16,310 bases of DNA. Origin: JAGOEF01 sp029564465. Lineage in GTDB: Bacteria; Bacteroidota; Bacteroidia; Bacteroidales; ML635J-15. The notes under the pieces are model-generated. The model was not told where the DNA came from and did not search any database. It saw only the letters and a list, made by a program, of their open reading frames with translations. The stretch covers positions 1 to 16,310 of the forward strand of contig JAKQPY010000233.1 of the NCBI GenBank assembly GCA_029564465.1, given 5' to 3'. The translations under genes and the position numbers were made by a program. Positions 1 to 8,245 of the stretch are shown here, piece by piece (position 1 is the first letter of the stretch; each line of letters starts with the position of its first letter).

Positions 1-3000
1 AATTGTGATGATGCCATCGTTACAATAACAGTAGGAGCTGCTGCAATAATGGCTAACGACGATACAGGGTCAGCAAACGGTTATACCGGTGCTACCAATG
101 TTTTGAATGTTTTCACCAACGATTTACTCAACGCTAGTCCGGTTATTCCTGCCGAAGTTATCCTCACCGAAACAGTGGCTGACCCCACAGGAGCTCTTAC
201 CCTGAATGCTGACGGAAGTGTAGATATTGCCGCTGGAACTCCCGCAGGCAGCTATTCGCTCACTTATCAGATTTGCGAAGTGCTTAACCCGACAAACTGC
301 GACGATGCTATTGTTACAATAACTGTTACTGCCACTCAAATTATTGCAAATGATGATTATGCCGGTGGAATAAATGGTTTTACAGGCGCAAATAATGTTG
401 TAAATGTGTTTACCAACGACCTCCTCAATGGGAATCCTGTTAACCCTGCAGAAGTCAGCTTACTGGAAACCATCCCTGAAGAAAACGGTTATCTTATACT
501 CAACGGTGATGGTAGTGTTGACGTAATACCCGGAACACCGGCTGGAACTTATTATCTGACATATCAAATATGTGAAATTTTAAATCCACTTAACTGCGAC
601 GATGCACAGGTATTTATTACTGTAACAGAAGCAGCAATTGCAGCCAATGATGATAATTTCACCTCGTCAGCTATAGATTGTGAAACGGGCGGTGTTGCAG
701 GCAATGTGCTTACTAACGACCTGCTCAGTGGAATGGCAGTGAATTCAGCAGATGTGACTATTACGCTCACCGACAATGGAGGAATAAGCGGTGCCTTTAT
801 CGCTGCCGACGGAAGTCTGAACATTCCTGCCGGTATTGCAGTTGGTAATTATTTGCTGGCCTACGAAATCTGCGAAGTAATCAACCCGACAAACTGTGAT
901 AATGCCGTCATCAGTATCAGCATCTCCGATACCGAAAATCCGGCAATTACTTGTCCGGCCAATGTACTGGTAAACACCGATCCTTCATCGTGCGAAGCTG
1001 CTACAGTTTCCATTGGAACACCTGCAGTCAGCGACAATTGCGGTGTTATGTCGGTAACCGGCGTGCGCAGTGATATGCTGGCTCTGACCGACCCCTATCC
1101 TATCGGCACCACAACAATTACATGGACAGTTTCAGATTTTGGCGGCAACATGGCCACCTGCGACCAGACGGTTGTGGTAAGCGATGTTGAATTGCCCACC
1201 ATCGTATGTCCTGCCCTCGTAGCTGTAAACACCGACGCCGGCGAATGCAGTGCTTCGGGTGTTGACCTCGGCACTCCGACAGTTGATGACAACTGTTCCG
1301 TGGCTTCGGTAAGCAACAATGCTCCCGCAATATTCCCCATAGGAACGACCATTGTAACCTGGACTGTAACCGATGCTTCGGGCAACATGGCCACCTGCGA
1401 CCAGACGGTTGTGGTAAGCGATGTTGAACTGCCCACCATCGTATGTCCTGCTCCGGTAGCTGTAAACACCGATGCCGGCGAATGCAGCGCTTCGGGTGTT
1501 GACCTTGGCACCCCGACGGTTGACGACAACTGTTCCGTGGCTTCGGTAAGCAACAACGCTCCCGCAATTTTCCCAATCGGAACGACCATTGTAACCTGGA
1601 CTGTAACCGATGCTTCGGGCAACATGGCCACCTGCGACCAGACGGTTGTGGTAACCGATGTTGAACTGCCTACCATCGTTTGTCCTGCCGACATTGTAAG
1701 TTGTTCAAACATAATAGACCTCGGGGTTCCTGTTGTTAACGACAACTGCGGAATTGCTTCAGTAAGCAACGATGCCCCCGCAGTATTCCCGATTGGTGAA
1801 ACCACTGTGGTAACATGGACAGTAACCGATATCCACGGAAATATTTCGAACTGCTATCAGTCGGTTAGTGTATCATATATCGATTTTGATGTGGATGCAA
1901 CCCAGCAGGTAAGCTGCAACGACGGAAACGACGGTAGCATAACCGTAAATGTTAACGGATCTACCGGCACACTGGAATATATTCTTGATGGAACGCTGAG
2001 TCAGAGCCATGGTAATTTCACCGGACTACCTGCCGGCACATACGAGATTGTGGTTACCGACGAAAACGGTTGCTCAATAAGCACCGGCGACATAATTATC
2101 AGTAACCCTCAGGTTCTCGATGCTACAGCCAATGCTTCACCGCAGGTGAGCTGTCACAATGGAGCCGATGGAAGCATAGCTGTAAATGCTACCGGTGGAA
2201 CAGGCGCATACTCCTACAGCCTGAACGGTGGAATACCGCAATCGAATCATGTATTTAACGGTCTGACCGCCGGAGATTACACAGTATATATAAGCGACGA
2301 AATGGGTTGTGTAACTCTCACGGCAAGTACTATAAGCAATCCTGCCGCTATTTCGGCAAGCATTGATGCCTCGGCGCAAGTAGCTTGTTACAATAGCACC
2401 GATGGAACTATCGAAGTGATTGCATACGGAGGAACAGGCTACCTGAGCTATAGCCTCAATGGCGGAGAAGCCCAGGCCTCGAACATCTTCAGCGGACTTT
2501 CGGCCGGATATTACACAGTTGAAATCAGCGACGAAATGGGTTGTGTATTTAGCACACAGCCGATAATGATAAACAACCCGGCTCCAATGGAAGTATCTCT
2601 CGATGCATGGATGCAGGTAAGCTGCAACAATGCAAGTGATGCCTCGATAGTGGTTACGGCAAACGGTGGAACCGGTTCTTACAGCTATAGTCTGAACGGT
2701 GGACCGGAACAGACCGAAAACAGCTTCAGCGGCCTTGCAGCAGGGTATTACACAGTAGTTGTAAGCGACGAAATGGGATGCAGCATAAGCAGCGAAACCA
2801 TTCTCATCAACAATCCTCCCGCGCTGAGTTATGAACTTAACATCAGTAATGCAAGCTGTTACGGCTCAGCCGACGGCAGCGTAAACATCAGCGTAAGCGG
2901 TGGTACAGGAACTATCCTGTTCAGCCTGAACGGAGGAGTTCCGCAAAGCAGTGGTATCTTCAGCAACCTGAGCGCCGGCGATTACAGTGTGTATATGACC

Positions 3001-4008
3001 GATGAATATGGATGCAGTAGTACCGCGCAATTCAGTATTGCTCAGCCCGAAATACTGGGGATGACTTACAGCAGTGTTTGTATTACCGGAGAAGTCACCA
3101 TAAGCCTGCAGGCAAGTGGAGGAACAGCTCCTTACGGATACAGTATCGATGGTGGGAACAGTTTTACATCAGAAACATTGTTCAGCCAGCTGAGCCTTGG
3201 ATCGACACTGCAACTCATGGTGCAGGATGCCAACGCTTGCTCAACAGCCATTGTGAATGTTCCTGTGAACAGCCTCAACACCTTAGAAGCCAATGTTAGC
3301 ATAATTAACAGTAACCTTTGTTACGGAATTGCTGATGCTTCAGTGGAAATTATAACCAACGGTGGTGTGGCTCCGTTCGACTATTCATTAAACGGAGCTG
3401 CTCCTGTGGATGCCAATGTATTTGGCAACTTACCTGCCGGTATGCACACCGTTGTGGTTCACGATAGTCACGGTTGCCCGTCGGAAGTACAATTCGAAAT
3501 TGACGCACAAGCCGAAGTGGTTATTGAAAACTTATCCACTACCAACACCGATTGCGGCGGAACCGTAGGTGGTGCTGCTGAAATCAGCATTAGCGGTGGT
3601 GCAGGCAACTACAACTATGCATGGTCGAACGGCATGGATACTCCGCAGATAGATAACCTGACTGCCGGTGTGTACACGCTCACTGTTACCGATGCAAACA
3701 ATTGCGCTAACGTTTTCGAAGTGGAAATCGGTCGCGACGATGTAGAAATACCACCCGTGTTCAATACCGTTTTCACACCGAATTTCGATGGTATTAACGA
3801 CACATGGGTGATCGGAAACCTCGAACTCTATCCCGACAACGAAGTAGTAGTGATTAACCGCTGGGGTAACGAAGTATTTACCCAAAAGGCTTACGACAAC
3901 CTGTGGGATGGCAGCGACCTCAGCGAAGGAACCTACTTCTATATTCTGAACGTAAATATTTGTAACGATGAGAAAAAATACACAGGATATATCACCATAC
4001 TAAAATAA
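1..4008 (+). CDS. Giant repeat-rich T9SS type B cargo protein, SprB-like adhesin (5' partial)
   Basis: The frame is open from base 1, and codons 1-11 already match the end of the next repeat, so the ATG at 49 is internal and the true start lies upstream. Visible product: 1335 residues. Order, in window codons: three tandem Ig/cadherin-like repeats of about 98 residues (18-311), each opening with ANDD and carrying TNDLL; four HYR modules (about 310-626) with conserved Cys in CPA, DNC and ATCDQ; about eight SprB-type repeats (about 630-1245) with GGTG..YSLNGG, AGxYTV and DEMGC motifs; a C-terminal gliding-motility-associated type B sorting domain (about 1253-1335) with FTPNFDGINDTW, NRWGNEVF and GTYFYIL. 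By family knowledge such proteins cross the outer membrane by T9SS and act at the surface in adhesion or gliding. The PorP/SprF gene next door fits this. Ligand and motility role cannot be read from sequence. Confidence 0.93.
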   Translation, partial: NCDDAIVTITVGAAAIMANDDTGSANGYTGATNVLNVFTNDLLNASPVIPAEVILTETVADPTGALTLNADGSVDIAAGTPAGSYSLTYQICEVLNPTNCDDAIVTITVTATQIIANDDYAGGINGFTGANNVVNVFTNDLLNGNPVNPAEVSLLETIPEENGYLILNGDGSVDVIPGTPAGTYYLTYQICEILNPLNCDDAQVFITVTEAAIAANDDNFTSSAIDCETGGVAGNVLTNDLLSGMAVNSADVTITLTDNGGISGAFIAADGSLNIPAGIAVGNYLLAYEICEVINPTNCDNAVISISISDTENPAITCPANVLVNTDPSSCEAATVSIGTPAVSDNCGVMSVTGVRSDMLALTDPYPIGTTTITWTVSDFGGNMATCDQTVVVSDVELPTIVCPALVAVNTDAGECSASGVDLGTPTVDDNCSVASVSNNAPAIFPIGTTIVTWTVTDASGNMATCDQTVVVSDVELPTIVCPAPVAVNTDAGECSASGVDLGTPTVDDNCSVASVSNNAPAIFPIGTTIVTWTVTDASGNMATCDQTVVVTDVELPTIVCPADIVSCSNIIDLGVPVVNDNCGIASVSNDAPAVFPIGETTVVTWTVTDIHGNISNCYQSVSVSYIDFDVDATQQVSCNDGNDGSITVNVNGSTGTLEYILDGTLSQSHGNFTGLPAGTYEIVVTDENGCSISTGDIIISNPQVLDATANASPQVSCHNGADGSIAVNATGGTGAYSYSLNGGIPQSNHVFNGLTAGDYTVYISDEMGCVTLTASTISNPAAISASIDASAQVACYNSTDGTIEVIAYGGTGYLSYSLNGGEAQASNIFSGLSAGYYTVEISDEMGCVFSTQPIMINNPAPMEVSLDAWMQVSCNNASDASIVVTANGGTGSYSYSLNGGPEQTENSFSGLAAGYYTVVVSDEMGCSISSETILINNPPALSYELNISNASCYGSADGSVNISVSGGTGTILFSLNGGVPQSSGIFSNLSAGDYSVYMTDEYGCSSTAQFSIAQPEILGMTYSSVCITGEVTISLQASGGTAPYGYSIDGGNSFTSETLFSQLSLGSTLQLMVQDANACSTAIVNVPVNSLNTLEANVSIINSNLCYGIADASVEIITNGGVAPFDYSLNGAAPVDANVFGNLPAGMHTVVVHDSHGCPSEVQFEIDAQAEVVIENLSTTNTDCGGTVGGAAEISISGGAGNYNYAWSNGMDTPQIDNLTAGVYTLTVTDANNCANVFEVEIGRDDVEIPPVFNTVFTPNFDGINDTWVIGNLELYPDNEVVVINRWGNEVFTQKAYDNLWDGSDLSEGTYFYILNVNICNDEKKYTGYITILK
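52..933 (+). repeat. Three tandem coding repeats of about 295 bp (Ig/cadherin-like)
   Basis: Repeat starts (codon for A of ANDD) fall at 52, 346 and 643. Each unit has an ANDD opening, a TNDLL motif, a GDGSVD-like or ADGSL turn and a YQICE..NPTNCD ending. The third unit is the most diverged. Bases 1-33 encode the tail of a further unit, so the array continues to the left of the window. Confidence 0.85.
1180..1653 (+). repeat. Two nearly identical 237-bp tandem HYR-coding units
   Basis: Units run 1180-1416 and 1417-1653. Each encodes 79 residues starting SDVELPTIVCPA, and the two proteins differ at only one position (PAL versus PAP). At DNA level they differ by scattered, mostly synonymous changes. 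The flanking HYR modules (928-1179 and 1654 to about 1878) are clearly related but much more diverged, so the central pair looks like a recent duplication or gene-conversion product. Confidence 0.9.
1891..3735 (+). repeat. About eight SprB-type repeats of about 78 residues
   Basis: The recurring Cys-containing start motif (VSCNDG, VSCHNG, VACYNS, VSCNNA, ASCYGS and looser forms) occurs at about 1909, 2140, 2377, 2614, 2848, 3077, 3310 and 3547, a period of roughly 230-240 bp. Within each unit come a GG(T/A)G turn, YSLNGG, an AG(Y/D/T)YTV strand and a closing D.xGC. This is the pattern of the SprB repeat of Flavobacterium gliding adhesins. The last unit (AWSNG, DANNCAN) is the variant usually found just before the sorting domain. 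Confidence 0.8.
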
Positions 4009-4014
4009 TATAAA

Positions 4015-4110
4015 CCGGACAACTGGCCGATGCCTCGACGCCATCTCGACTCCGCTCGATGACCACTCGACTCCGCTCGATGACCACTCGACAATCGGCC
4101 AGGAATCCGG
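4015..4110. repeat. Intergenic inverted repeat enclosing a perfect 21-bp tandem repeat
   Basis: Arms TGGCCGAT (4024-4031) and ATCGGCCA (4094-4101) are perfect inverted repeats, and outer CCGG tetramers (4015-4018, 4107-4110) extend the symmetry. Between them lie two identical 21-bp copies (4045-4065 and 4066-4086) with core TCGACTCCGCTCGATGACC, plus the start of a third. A diverged single copy of the core lies at 7229-7250, so this is a dispersed REP-like element. It fills the gap between the adhesin and porP-like genes. Confidence 0.75.
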
Positions 4111-4160
4111 AAAAAATCGAAAGAAAGATTAAACCAAACCAAAAACAAAACAACGTGAAA

Positions 4161-5114
4161 ATGAAAAAGTTATATATTCTGGTAGCCGCACTTGCCTGGG
4201 CTGCTACCTCCTTCGCCCAGCAAAATCCGGTGTTCAATCAATATATTTTCAATCCGATGACAGTGAACCCGGCCTATGCAGGCTCGAAGCAATGGACCAA
4301 CGTAAACACAATGTATGCAACCCAATGGGTAGGCATGGACGGGGCACCGCAAACCCTTTCGGTGAGTATCGAAGGACCGGTACTCGAAAGTATGGGACTT
4401 GGCTTGCAATACGTAAACGATCGCATCGGCGCGCAAACGCAGCAGGGGCTTTACGGTAACTATGCCTACCGCCTGAAACTGAACGAAAAATGGCGACTTT
4501 CGCTGGGTCTGGCAGTGGGAATAAGTTACTTTACTCTCGACGGAACCCAACTCCAAAGCGACACCGATGGCGACCCTGCCGTGCCCGTAAACAAAGTAAA
4601 CACCCTTCGCTTCGACCCGAAAACCGGAATTTTTGTGTACAGCGACCGTTTCTACGCAGGGCTCTCGGTAACCGATCTGCTCGGAAACCTGATTGACAGC
4701 CCAGATGGACTGGTGAACAAACAGGAACGCCACTACTACCTCACGGCAGGTTACGTTTTCGACATCGGAAAGGATGTTAAGATTAAACCCAGCTTTATGA
4801 TACGTGAAGATTTCGCTGCCCTTACCAATATCGATGTGAGTACCTTTGCACTGTTCCGCGAAACCTTCTGGATAGGTGCCACCTACCGCTTCGGTGCCGA
4901 CATTATGGCGAATCCTACCCTCGACAACAGCCTGCGCAAACGCGATGCCCTCGTGTTTATGACCGAATGGAATATCACCAAATACTTAATGGTAGGATAC
5001 GCCTACACGTATTCTCTGACCGCACTCAGCAACTTCTCGGGGCACGAAATAACCCTCGATTATACCCTATCGAAAAAGGTGGACAGCCGTATGTCGACAC
5101 CACGATTTTTCTAA
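4161..5114 (+). CDS. Type IX secretion system PorP/SprF-family outer-membrane protein
   Basis: The 317-residue product has a signal peptide (MKKLYILVAALAWAATSFA, cut before QQ), then the family hallmark QNPVFNQYIFNPMTVNPAYAG at mature residues 2-22. A series of alternating amphipathic strands follows, as expected of an outer-membrane beta-barrel. The family is usually about 300-340 residues. I chose ATG 4161 because it gives a normal signal peptide; the frame stays open upstream to 4059, but that part is translated from the intergenic repeat. GTG 4155 is a minor alternative. SprF is needed for surface display of SprB in Flavobacterium, and PorP belongs to the Porphyromonas T9SS. Lying between a type B cargo gene and an OmpA gene, this copy most likely serves that adhesin. 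No promoter is evident upstream, so it is probably cotranscribed. Paralogues are common, so I assign no symbol. Confidence 0.92.
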   Translation: MKKLYILVAALAWAATSFAQQNPVFNQYIFNPMTVNPAYAGSKQWTNVNTMYATQWVGMDGAPQTLSVSIEGPVLESMGLGLQYVNDRIGAQTQQGLYGNYAYRLKLNEKWRLSLGLAVGISYFTLDGTQLQSDTDGDPAVPVNKVNTLRFDPKTGIFVYSDRFYAGLSVTDLLGNLIDSPDGLVNKQERHYYLTAGYVFDIGKDVKIKPSFMIREDFAALTNIDVSTFALFRETFWIGATYRFGADIMANPTLDNSLRKRDALVFMTEWNITKYLMVGYAYTYSLTALSNFSGHEITLDYTLSKKVDSRMSTPRFF

Positions 5115-5132
5115 CATCTAAAAACTGAAGCA

Positions 5133-7121
5133 ATGAAAAACAAAACTACCATATTGGCCCTGCTGCTTATCGCGATGACCGCGATTGCCATACCTGTATC
5201 GGGGCAGAAGAATCTCGAAAAAGCCAACGAAATGATGGAACGCTTCGAATACCGTCAGGCCATCGACTATTTCGAAAAGTATTTCGTGTTGCATCCACCT
5301 TCTTCGCAGAACCTGCGCGACATAAGCTACTGCCATCTGGCAATGAACGACAGCGAAAATGCGCTGAAATGGCTGAAGAAACTGGCTGCCAAAAAGGACG
5401 CTACAGCCCGGGATATGCTTATGTATGCCTCCATTTTAAAAACCGAAGGGCTATACGATGAAGCCATTATCCAGTATGAACTGATTGCCACAAAGTGGCC
5501 TGCCGAAAAGGACGAGGCCATGGCGCAGGCTGCTGCATGCCGCAATGCTGTTGACTGGATTAATAACCCTTTGTATTTTGACGTTGCAAATGCTTCGGTA
5601 TTTAATTCTTCGAATTCCGATTTCGGGATCAGCCCTTTCGGGGATAAGTTTATTATTACCTCCGACCGCAAAAACAAAGAATTATACAGTGAAAAAGAAT
5701 TGCATGGATGGACAGGCAATCCCTATTATAAACTTTATACGGTTGATCCGGCCAACGATGGTAAAACGGCGGCTGTTGAAAGCCTGAACGCAGACTATCA
5801 CAACGGACCCGGCGTTTATAATTCCAATGGCAGCAGTTTCTATTTTACCCGTACGAAATCAGTAAAAATACGTCAGCAGCCCCAGAACCCTGACCCTACC
5901 AGCTGGTACAAGCCGCCTCACAAAGAGTTGTACACCAACCGGCTGGAGATTTACTCAGCGCAGTTCCTGAATGGCGCATGGACAGCCGCGGCTCCCTTTG
6001 CCTACAATAACCCCGATGAGTATTCGGTGGGTCATCCGGCACTGAGCCCCGACGGTAAACGGCTCTACTTCGCCAGCGATATGCCCGGTGGAATGGGTGG
6101 CAGCGACATTTATTTCTGCGAAATACAGGCTGACGGATCGTGGGGTAAACCACGAAATGCCGGGGCTGCAATCAATACGAAAGGCAAAGAGCTTTTCCCG
6201 ACATTCGACAGTGAAGGAAAACTGTATTTCAGCAGCGACGGACATCCCGGAATGGGTGGACTCGACCTGTTTTCGGCCATTGGATCGGGCGACTCATGGA
6301 GTGAAGTGAGCAACCTGCGCTATCCGATAAACTCGCCGAAAGACGATTTCTCGATTTTGTTTACCGAAGCCGGCAAACAAGCCTACTTTGCTTCGAACCG
6401 TAAGGGAGGTATGGGCAGCGACGATATTTACAGCCTGGTGTATTCGCCACCTGTTAAACTTATTATGGCGGTGAGGACTTTCGAAAAGTTTGATGGGGCA
6501 CTGCTCCCGTTGCCATACGTGAATATAGATATTGCTTCGAAAGATGGCAACGAAAACTATTCGCTGAAAACGGGTGATAACTCGCTGGGATATCACGAAG
6601 TGAGCTGCAACGAGTATTACATTGTAAAAGGACAACTCGAAAACCATTTCGCGCAAAGCACCGAAGTGCAAACCGAATGCAGCACAAAACAAGACACTGT
6701 TTGGGTGGATGTGGTGCTTGAGCGTATCGTGATAAACAGGGCCATTGTACTTAAAAACATTTACTATGACTTCGACAAGTGGAACATCAGGCCGGATGCA
6801 GCCCTTGAGCTTGACAAACTGGTGACCATTCTGATTGATAACCCCGAAATTATTGTTGAGCTGGGTTCGCACACCGACTCTAGGGGCTCATTTAAGTACA
6901 ATGAAACCTTATCGCAACGCAGGGCTGAATCGGCAGTGGCTTACATAATAAGCAAAGGAATTGAACCTGATCGTATCAGCGCCAAGGGTTACGGCGAATC
7001 GGTGCCGGTGAATGGCTGTGTTGACGGGGTGAAGTGCAGCGAGGAAGATTTTCAGATGAACCGGCGCACTGAATTCAAGGTTACAGGTTATAAGAGTGGT
7101 TTGGTGAGATCGGAGCCGTAG
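5133..7121 (+). CDS. TPR-PD40-OmpA envelope protein (PorE-like)
   Basis: The 662-residue product has a signal peptide (MKNKTTILALLLIAMTAIAIPVSG). TPR-like helices follow at about 26-135 (AIDYFEKYF, YDEAIIQYE). PD40 propeller blades span about 155-435, with clear SPDGKRLYFAS, SEGKLYFSSD and GKQAYFASN units each followed by GGxGxxDIY/DLF. A short beta-rich linker domain leads to a C-terminal OmpA domain (about 543-650) with YYDFDKWNIRP, GSHTDSRGS and LSQRRAESAVAYI, where the Asp and Arg expected to bind peptidoglycan are present. The architecture matches PorE, a T9SS-associated protein of Porphyromonas that anchors the machinery to the cell wall. Unlike PorE there is no lipobox Cys, so this copy is probably soluble in the periplasm. 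The gap to the PorP/SprF gene is 18 bp, which supports an operon. Exact partner is inferred from context. Confidence 0.9.
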   Translation: MKNKTTILALLLIAMTAIAIPVSGQKNLEKANEMMERFEYRQAIDYFEKYFVLHPPSSQNLRDISYCHLAMNDSENALKWLKKLAAKKDATARDMLMYASILKTEGLYDEAIIQYELIATKWPAEKDEAMAQAAACRNAVDWINNPLYFDVANASVFNSSNSDFGISPFGDKFIITSDRKNKELYSEKELHGWTGNPYYKLYTVDPANDGKTAAVESLNADYHNGPGVYNSNGSSFYFTRTKSVKIRQQPQNPDPTSWYKPPHKELYTNRLEIYSAQFLNGAWTAAAPFAYNNPDEYSVGHPALSPDGKRLYFASDMPGGMGGSDIYFCEIQADGSWGKPRNAGAAINTKGKELFPTFDSEGKLYFSSDGHPGMGGLDLFSAIGSGDSWSEVSNLRYPINSPKDDFSILFTEAGKQAYFASNRKGGMGSDDIYSLVYSPPVKLIMAVRTFEKFDGALLPLPYVNIDIASKDGNENYSLKTGDNSLGYHEVSCNEYYIVKGQLENHFAQSTEVQTECSTKQDTVWVDVVLERIVINRAIVLKNIYYDFDKWNIRPDAALELDKLVTILIDNPEIIVELGSHTDSRGSFKYNETLSQRRAESAVAYIISKGIEPDRISAKGYGESVPVNGCVDGVKCSEEDFQMNRRTEFKVTGYKSGLVRSEP

Positions 7122-7146
7122 TGCGACATGGCTTTGCTCGAATCGG

Positions 7147-7178
7147 AAAGGCTGCCCTGCTTTGGGCAGTCTTTTTTT
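7147..7178 (+). terminator. Rho-independent terminator after the OmpA gene
   Basis: Stem AAAGGCTGCCC / GGGCAGTCTTT (11 pairs including one G-T wobble), loop TGCTTT, then a T-run to 7178. It starts 26 bp after the stop codon at 7121 and is the expected end of the adhesin-PorP/SprF-OmpA transcript. Confidence 0.85.
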
Positions 7179-7213
7179 ATGTATTTTGGGGTGATGAACA
7201 TTGTATATTAACG

Positions 7214-7435
7214 CCATCTTGCAGGACACCTCGACTCCGCCTCAATGACCGGTCCGGTGAAGGCTGCCACCCGTCATCGTGAATCTGAGAAACGAAAATG
7301 AAGCCACCCGTCATTGCGAATTTGAGGAACGAAAATGAAGCAATCTGAATTTCGACGGGTGGTAATATTTACTTCAGTTTGGTAATTGATGTTTTTGAGA
7401 CACCGTGCATGTTGTTTCCATCTTGCCGGACACCT
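7214..7435. repeat. Cluster of dispersed intergenic repeats (REP-like)
   Basis: The 363-bp gap 7122-7484 holds no convincing gene, only the terminator and this cluster. A near-perfect 18-bp direct repeat, CCATCTTGCMGGACACCT, bounds it (7214-7231 and 7418-7435, one mismatch). Inside are a copy of the TCGACTCCGC core (7229-7250) and two tandem 37-bp units (7267-7303 and 7304-7340, four mismatches). These resemble the widespread CGTCATTGCGAGGAACGAA...GAAGCAATC intergenic repeat. CCACCCGTC (7304-7312) and GACGGGTGG (7354-7362) form a 9-bp perfect inverted repeat around the second unit. Confidence 0.75.
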
Positions 7436-7484
7436 ACTTGTGGGCAACAGAGGGACTAATTCGTTTTTCTATTGCCCGTATAAT

Positions 7485-8105
7485 TCATTCGGATTCTTTT
7501 AAGCATTTCGCAAGTAATTCAGCCTTGTTGAAAAGGTATTCGATCAGGCTTGCATCATCGAGCCAGGCCTGGGTGGTGAAAATACCGATAACGGAACTGT
7601 GGTTGAGTGCGGGTACAAAGCCGGTGTCGACATCGTTTAAGGCAATCACAAACCCGGGTTGCAGGCTGAATACATCGGCACAGAGCCGGTGTATATCGGT
7701 AGTCGCCAGCAGGTTTGTGGCCACTCCCTGCTCGCTGGCGGTTATCACGGCGGTGGCATCGAATTGGCGGTTGCGCGATGATACGCTTGATGACCTGAGG
7801 AAGGGATTGAGCTTGTCGAGAATGTCTTTTTTGCGAATTTTCAGGTGCCAGTGGCGGGGCAAGCGGCTGGCGAAGAACACGCCAAAGTATAACGGGTTTA
7901 TGCCGAGCGATTTGGGGTCGCTGTAACCAACCAGATAGCAAGGGCTTTCGGGTGAGGCAGCTATATGGAAAATTCGTTTGTGGAGGGTGGTTCCATGCAG
8001 AAAATTGCCATCGTAGGCGGTTTCGTGGCTGATGAATTCACGGCCTGTGTCGGCGGCAAAGCGCGCCAGCCATTGAAACATCGATTCGTCCTGGTTGCTG
8101 CTCAT
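7485..8105 (-). CDS. Hypothetical protein, 206 residues, cytoplasmic
   Basis: I do not recognise the family. The product (MSSNQDESMFQWLARFAADTG... to ...KAELLAKCLKESE) has no signal peptide, membrane segment or obvious catalytic motif. It alternates beta strands (GVFFASRLP, HWHLKIRKK, SVIGIFTT) with helices and ends in a helix. Codon use (GCC, GAC, CTG, AGC rich) matches the protease and OmpA genes, so it looks like a resident gene. It is monocistronic, convergent with the OmpA gene and set among dispersed repeats. A consensus-like -7 box, TACATTTG, lies 20 bp upstream of the ATG, which supports this start. The plus-strand ORF overlapping it lacks such support. The fold (a ligand-binding or structural mixed alpha/beta domain) is a guess only. 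Confidence 0.75.
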   Translation of the reverse strand: MSSNQDESMFQWLARFAADTGREFISHETAYDGNFLHGTTLHKRIFHIAASPESPCYLVGYSDPKSLGINPLYFGVFFASRLPRHWHLKIRKKDILDKLNPFLRSSSVSSRNRQFDATAVITASEQGVATNLLATTDIHRLCADVFSLQPGFVIALNDVDTGFVPALNHSSVIGIFTTQAWLDDASLIEYLFNKAELLAKCLKESE

Positions 8106-8125
8106 CGGGTAAATGCTTTGGTTGG

Positions 8126-8133
8126 CAAATGTA
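8126..8133 (-). promoter_or_regulatory. Putative -7 box for the 206-residue hypothetical gene
   Basis: On the minus strand this reads TACATTTG, a full match to the Bacteroidota TAnnTTTG element, 20 bp before the ATG at 8105. I see no clear TTTG-type -33 element at the right distance, so the call rests on one box. Confidence 0.4.
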
Positions 8134-8245
8134 TATAATTTAATTTGGAAGGGGATTAGGTATGAGGATTGGAATTTTTAGCAGATTGATTTGAGGAGGT
8201 TTTTCAGGGCACTATGTTGGGGACCCGCAGGCTCGGAGGTGGAAG

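Noticed and set aside
1095..1805. 236-residue open frame on the minus strand
   Set aside because: It is antisense to the HYR repeats. Its repetitive sequence only reflects the tandem coding repeat on the plus strand.
4045..4092. Possible CRISPR-like array
   Set aside because: The 21-bp units are directly adjacent with no spacers, and no cas genes are present.
4059..4160. Upstream extension of the PorP/SprF gene
   Set aside because: It would place about 34 repeat-encoded basic residues before a normal signal peptide. ATG 4161 is the better start.
6294..6872. 192-residue open frame on the minus strand
   Set aside because: It is antisense to the PD40/OmpA gene, with no domain or signal peptide.
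7405..7926. 173-residue open frame on the plus strand
   Set aside because: It begins inside the intergenic repeat cluster, overlaps the minus-strand 206-residue gene, and lacks its codon use and -7 box.
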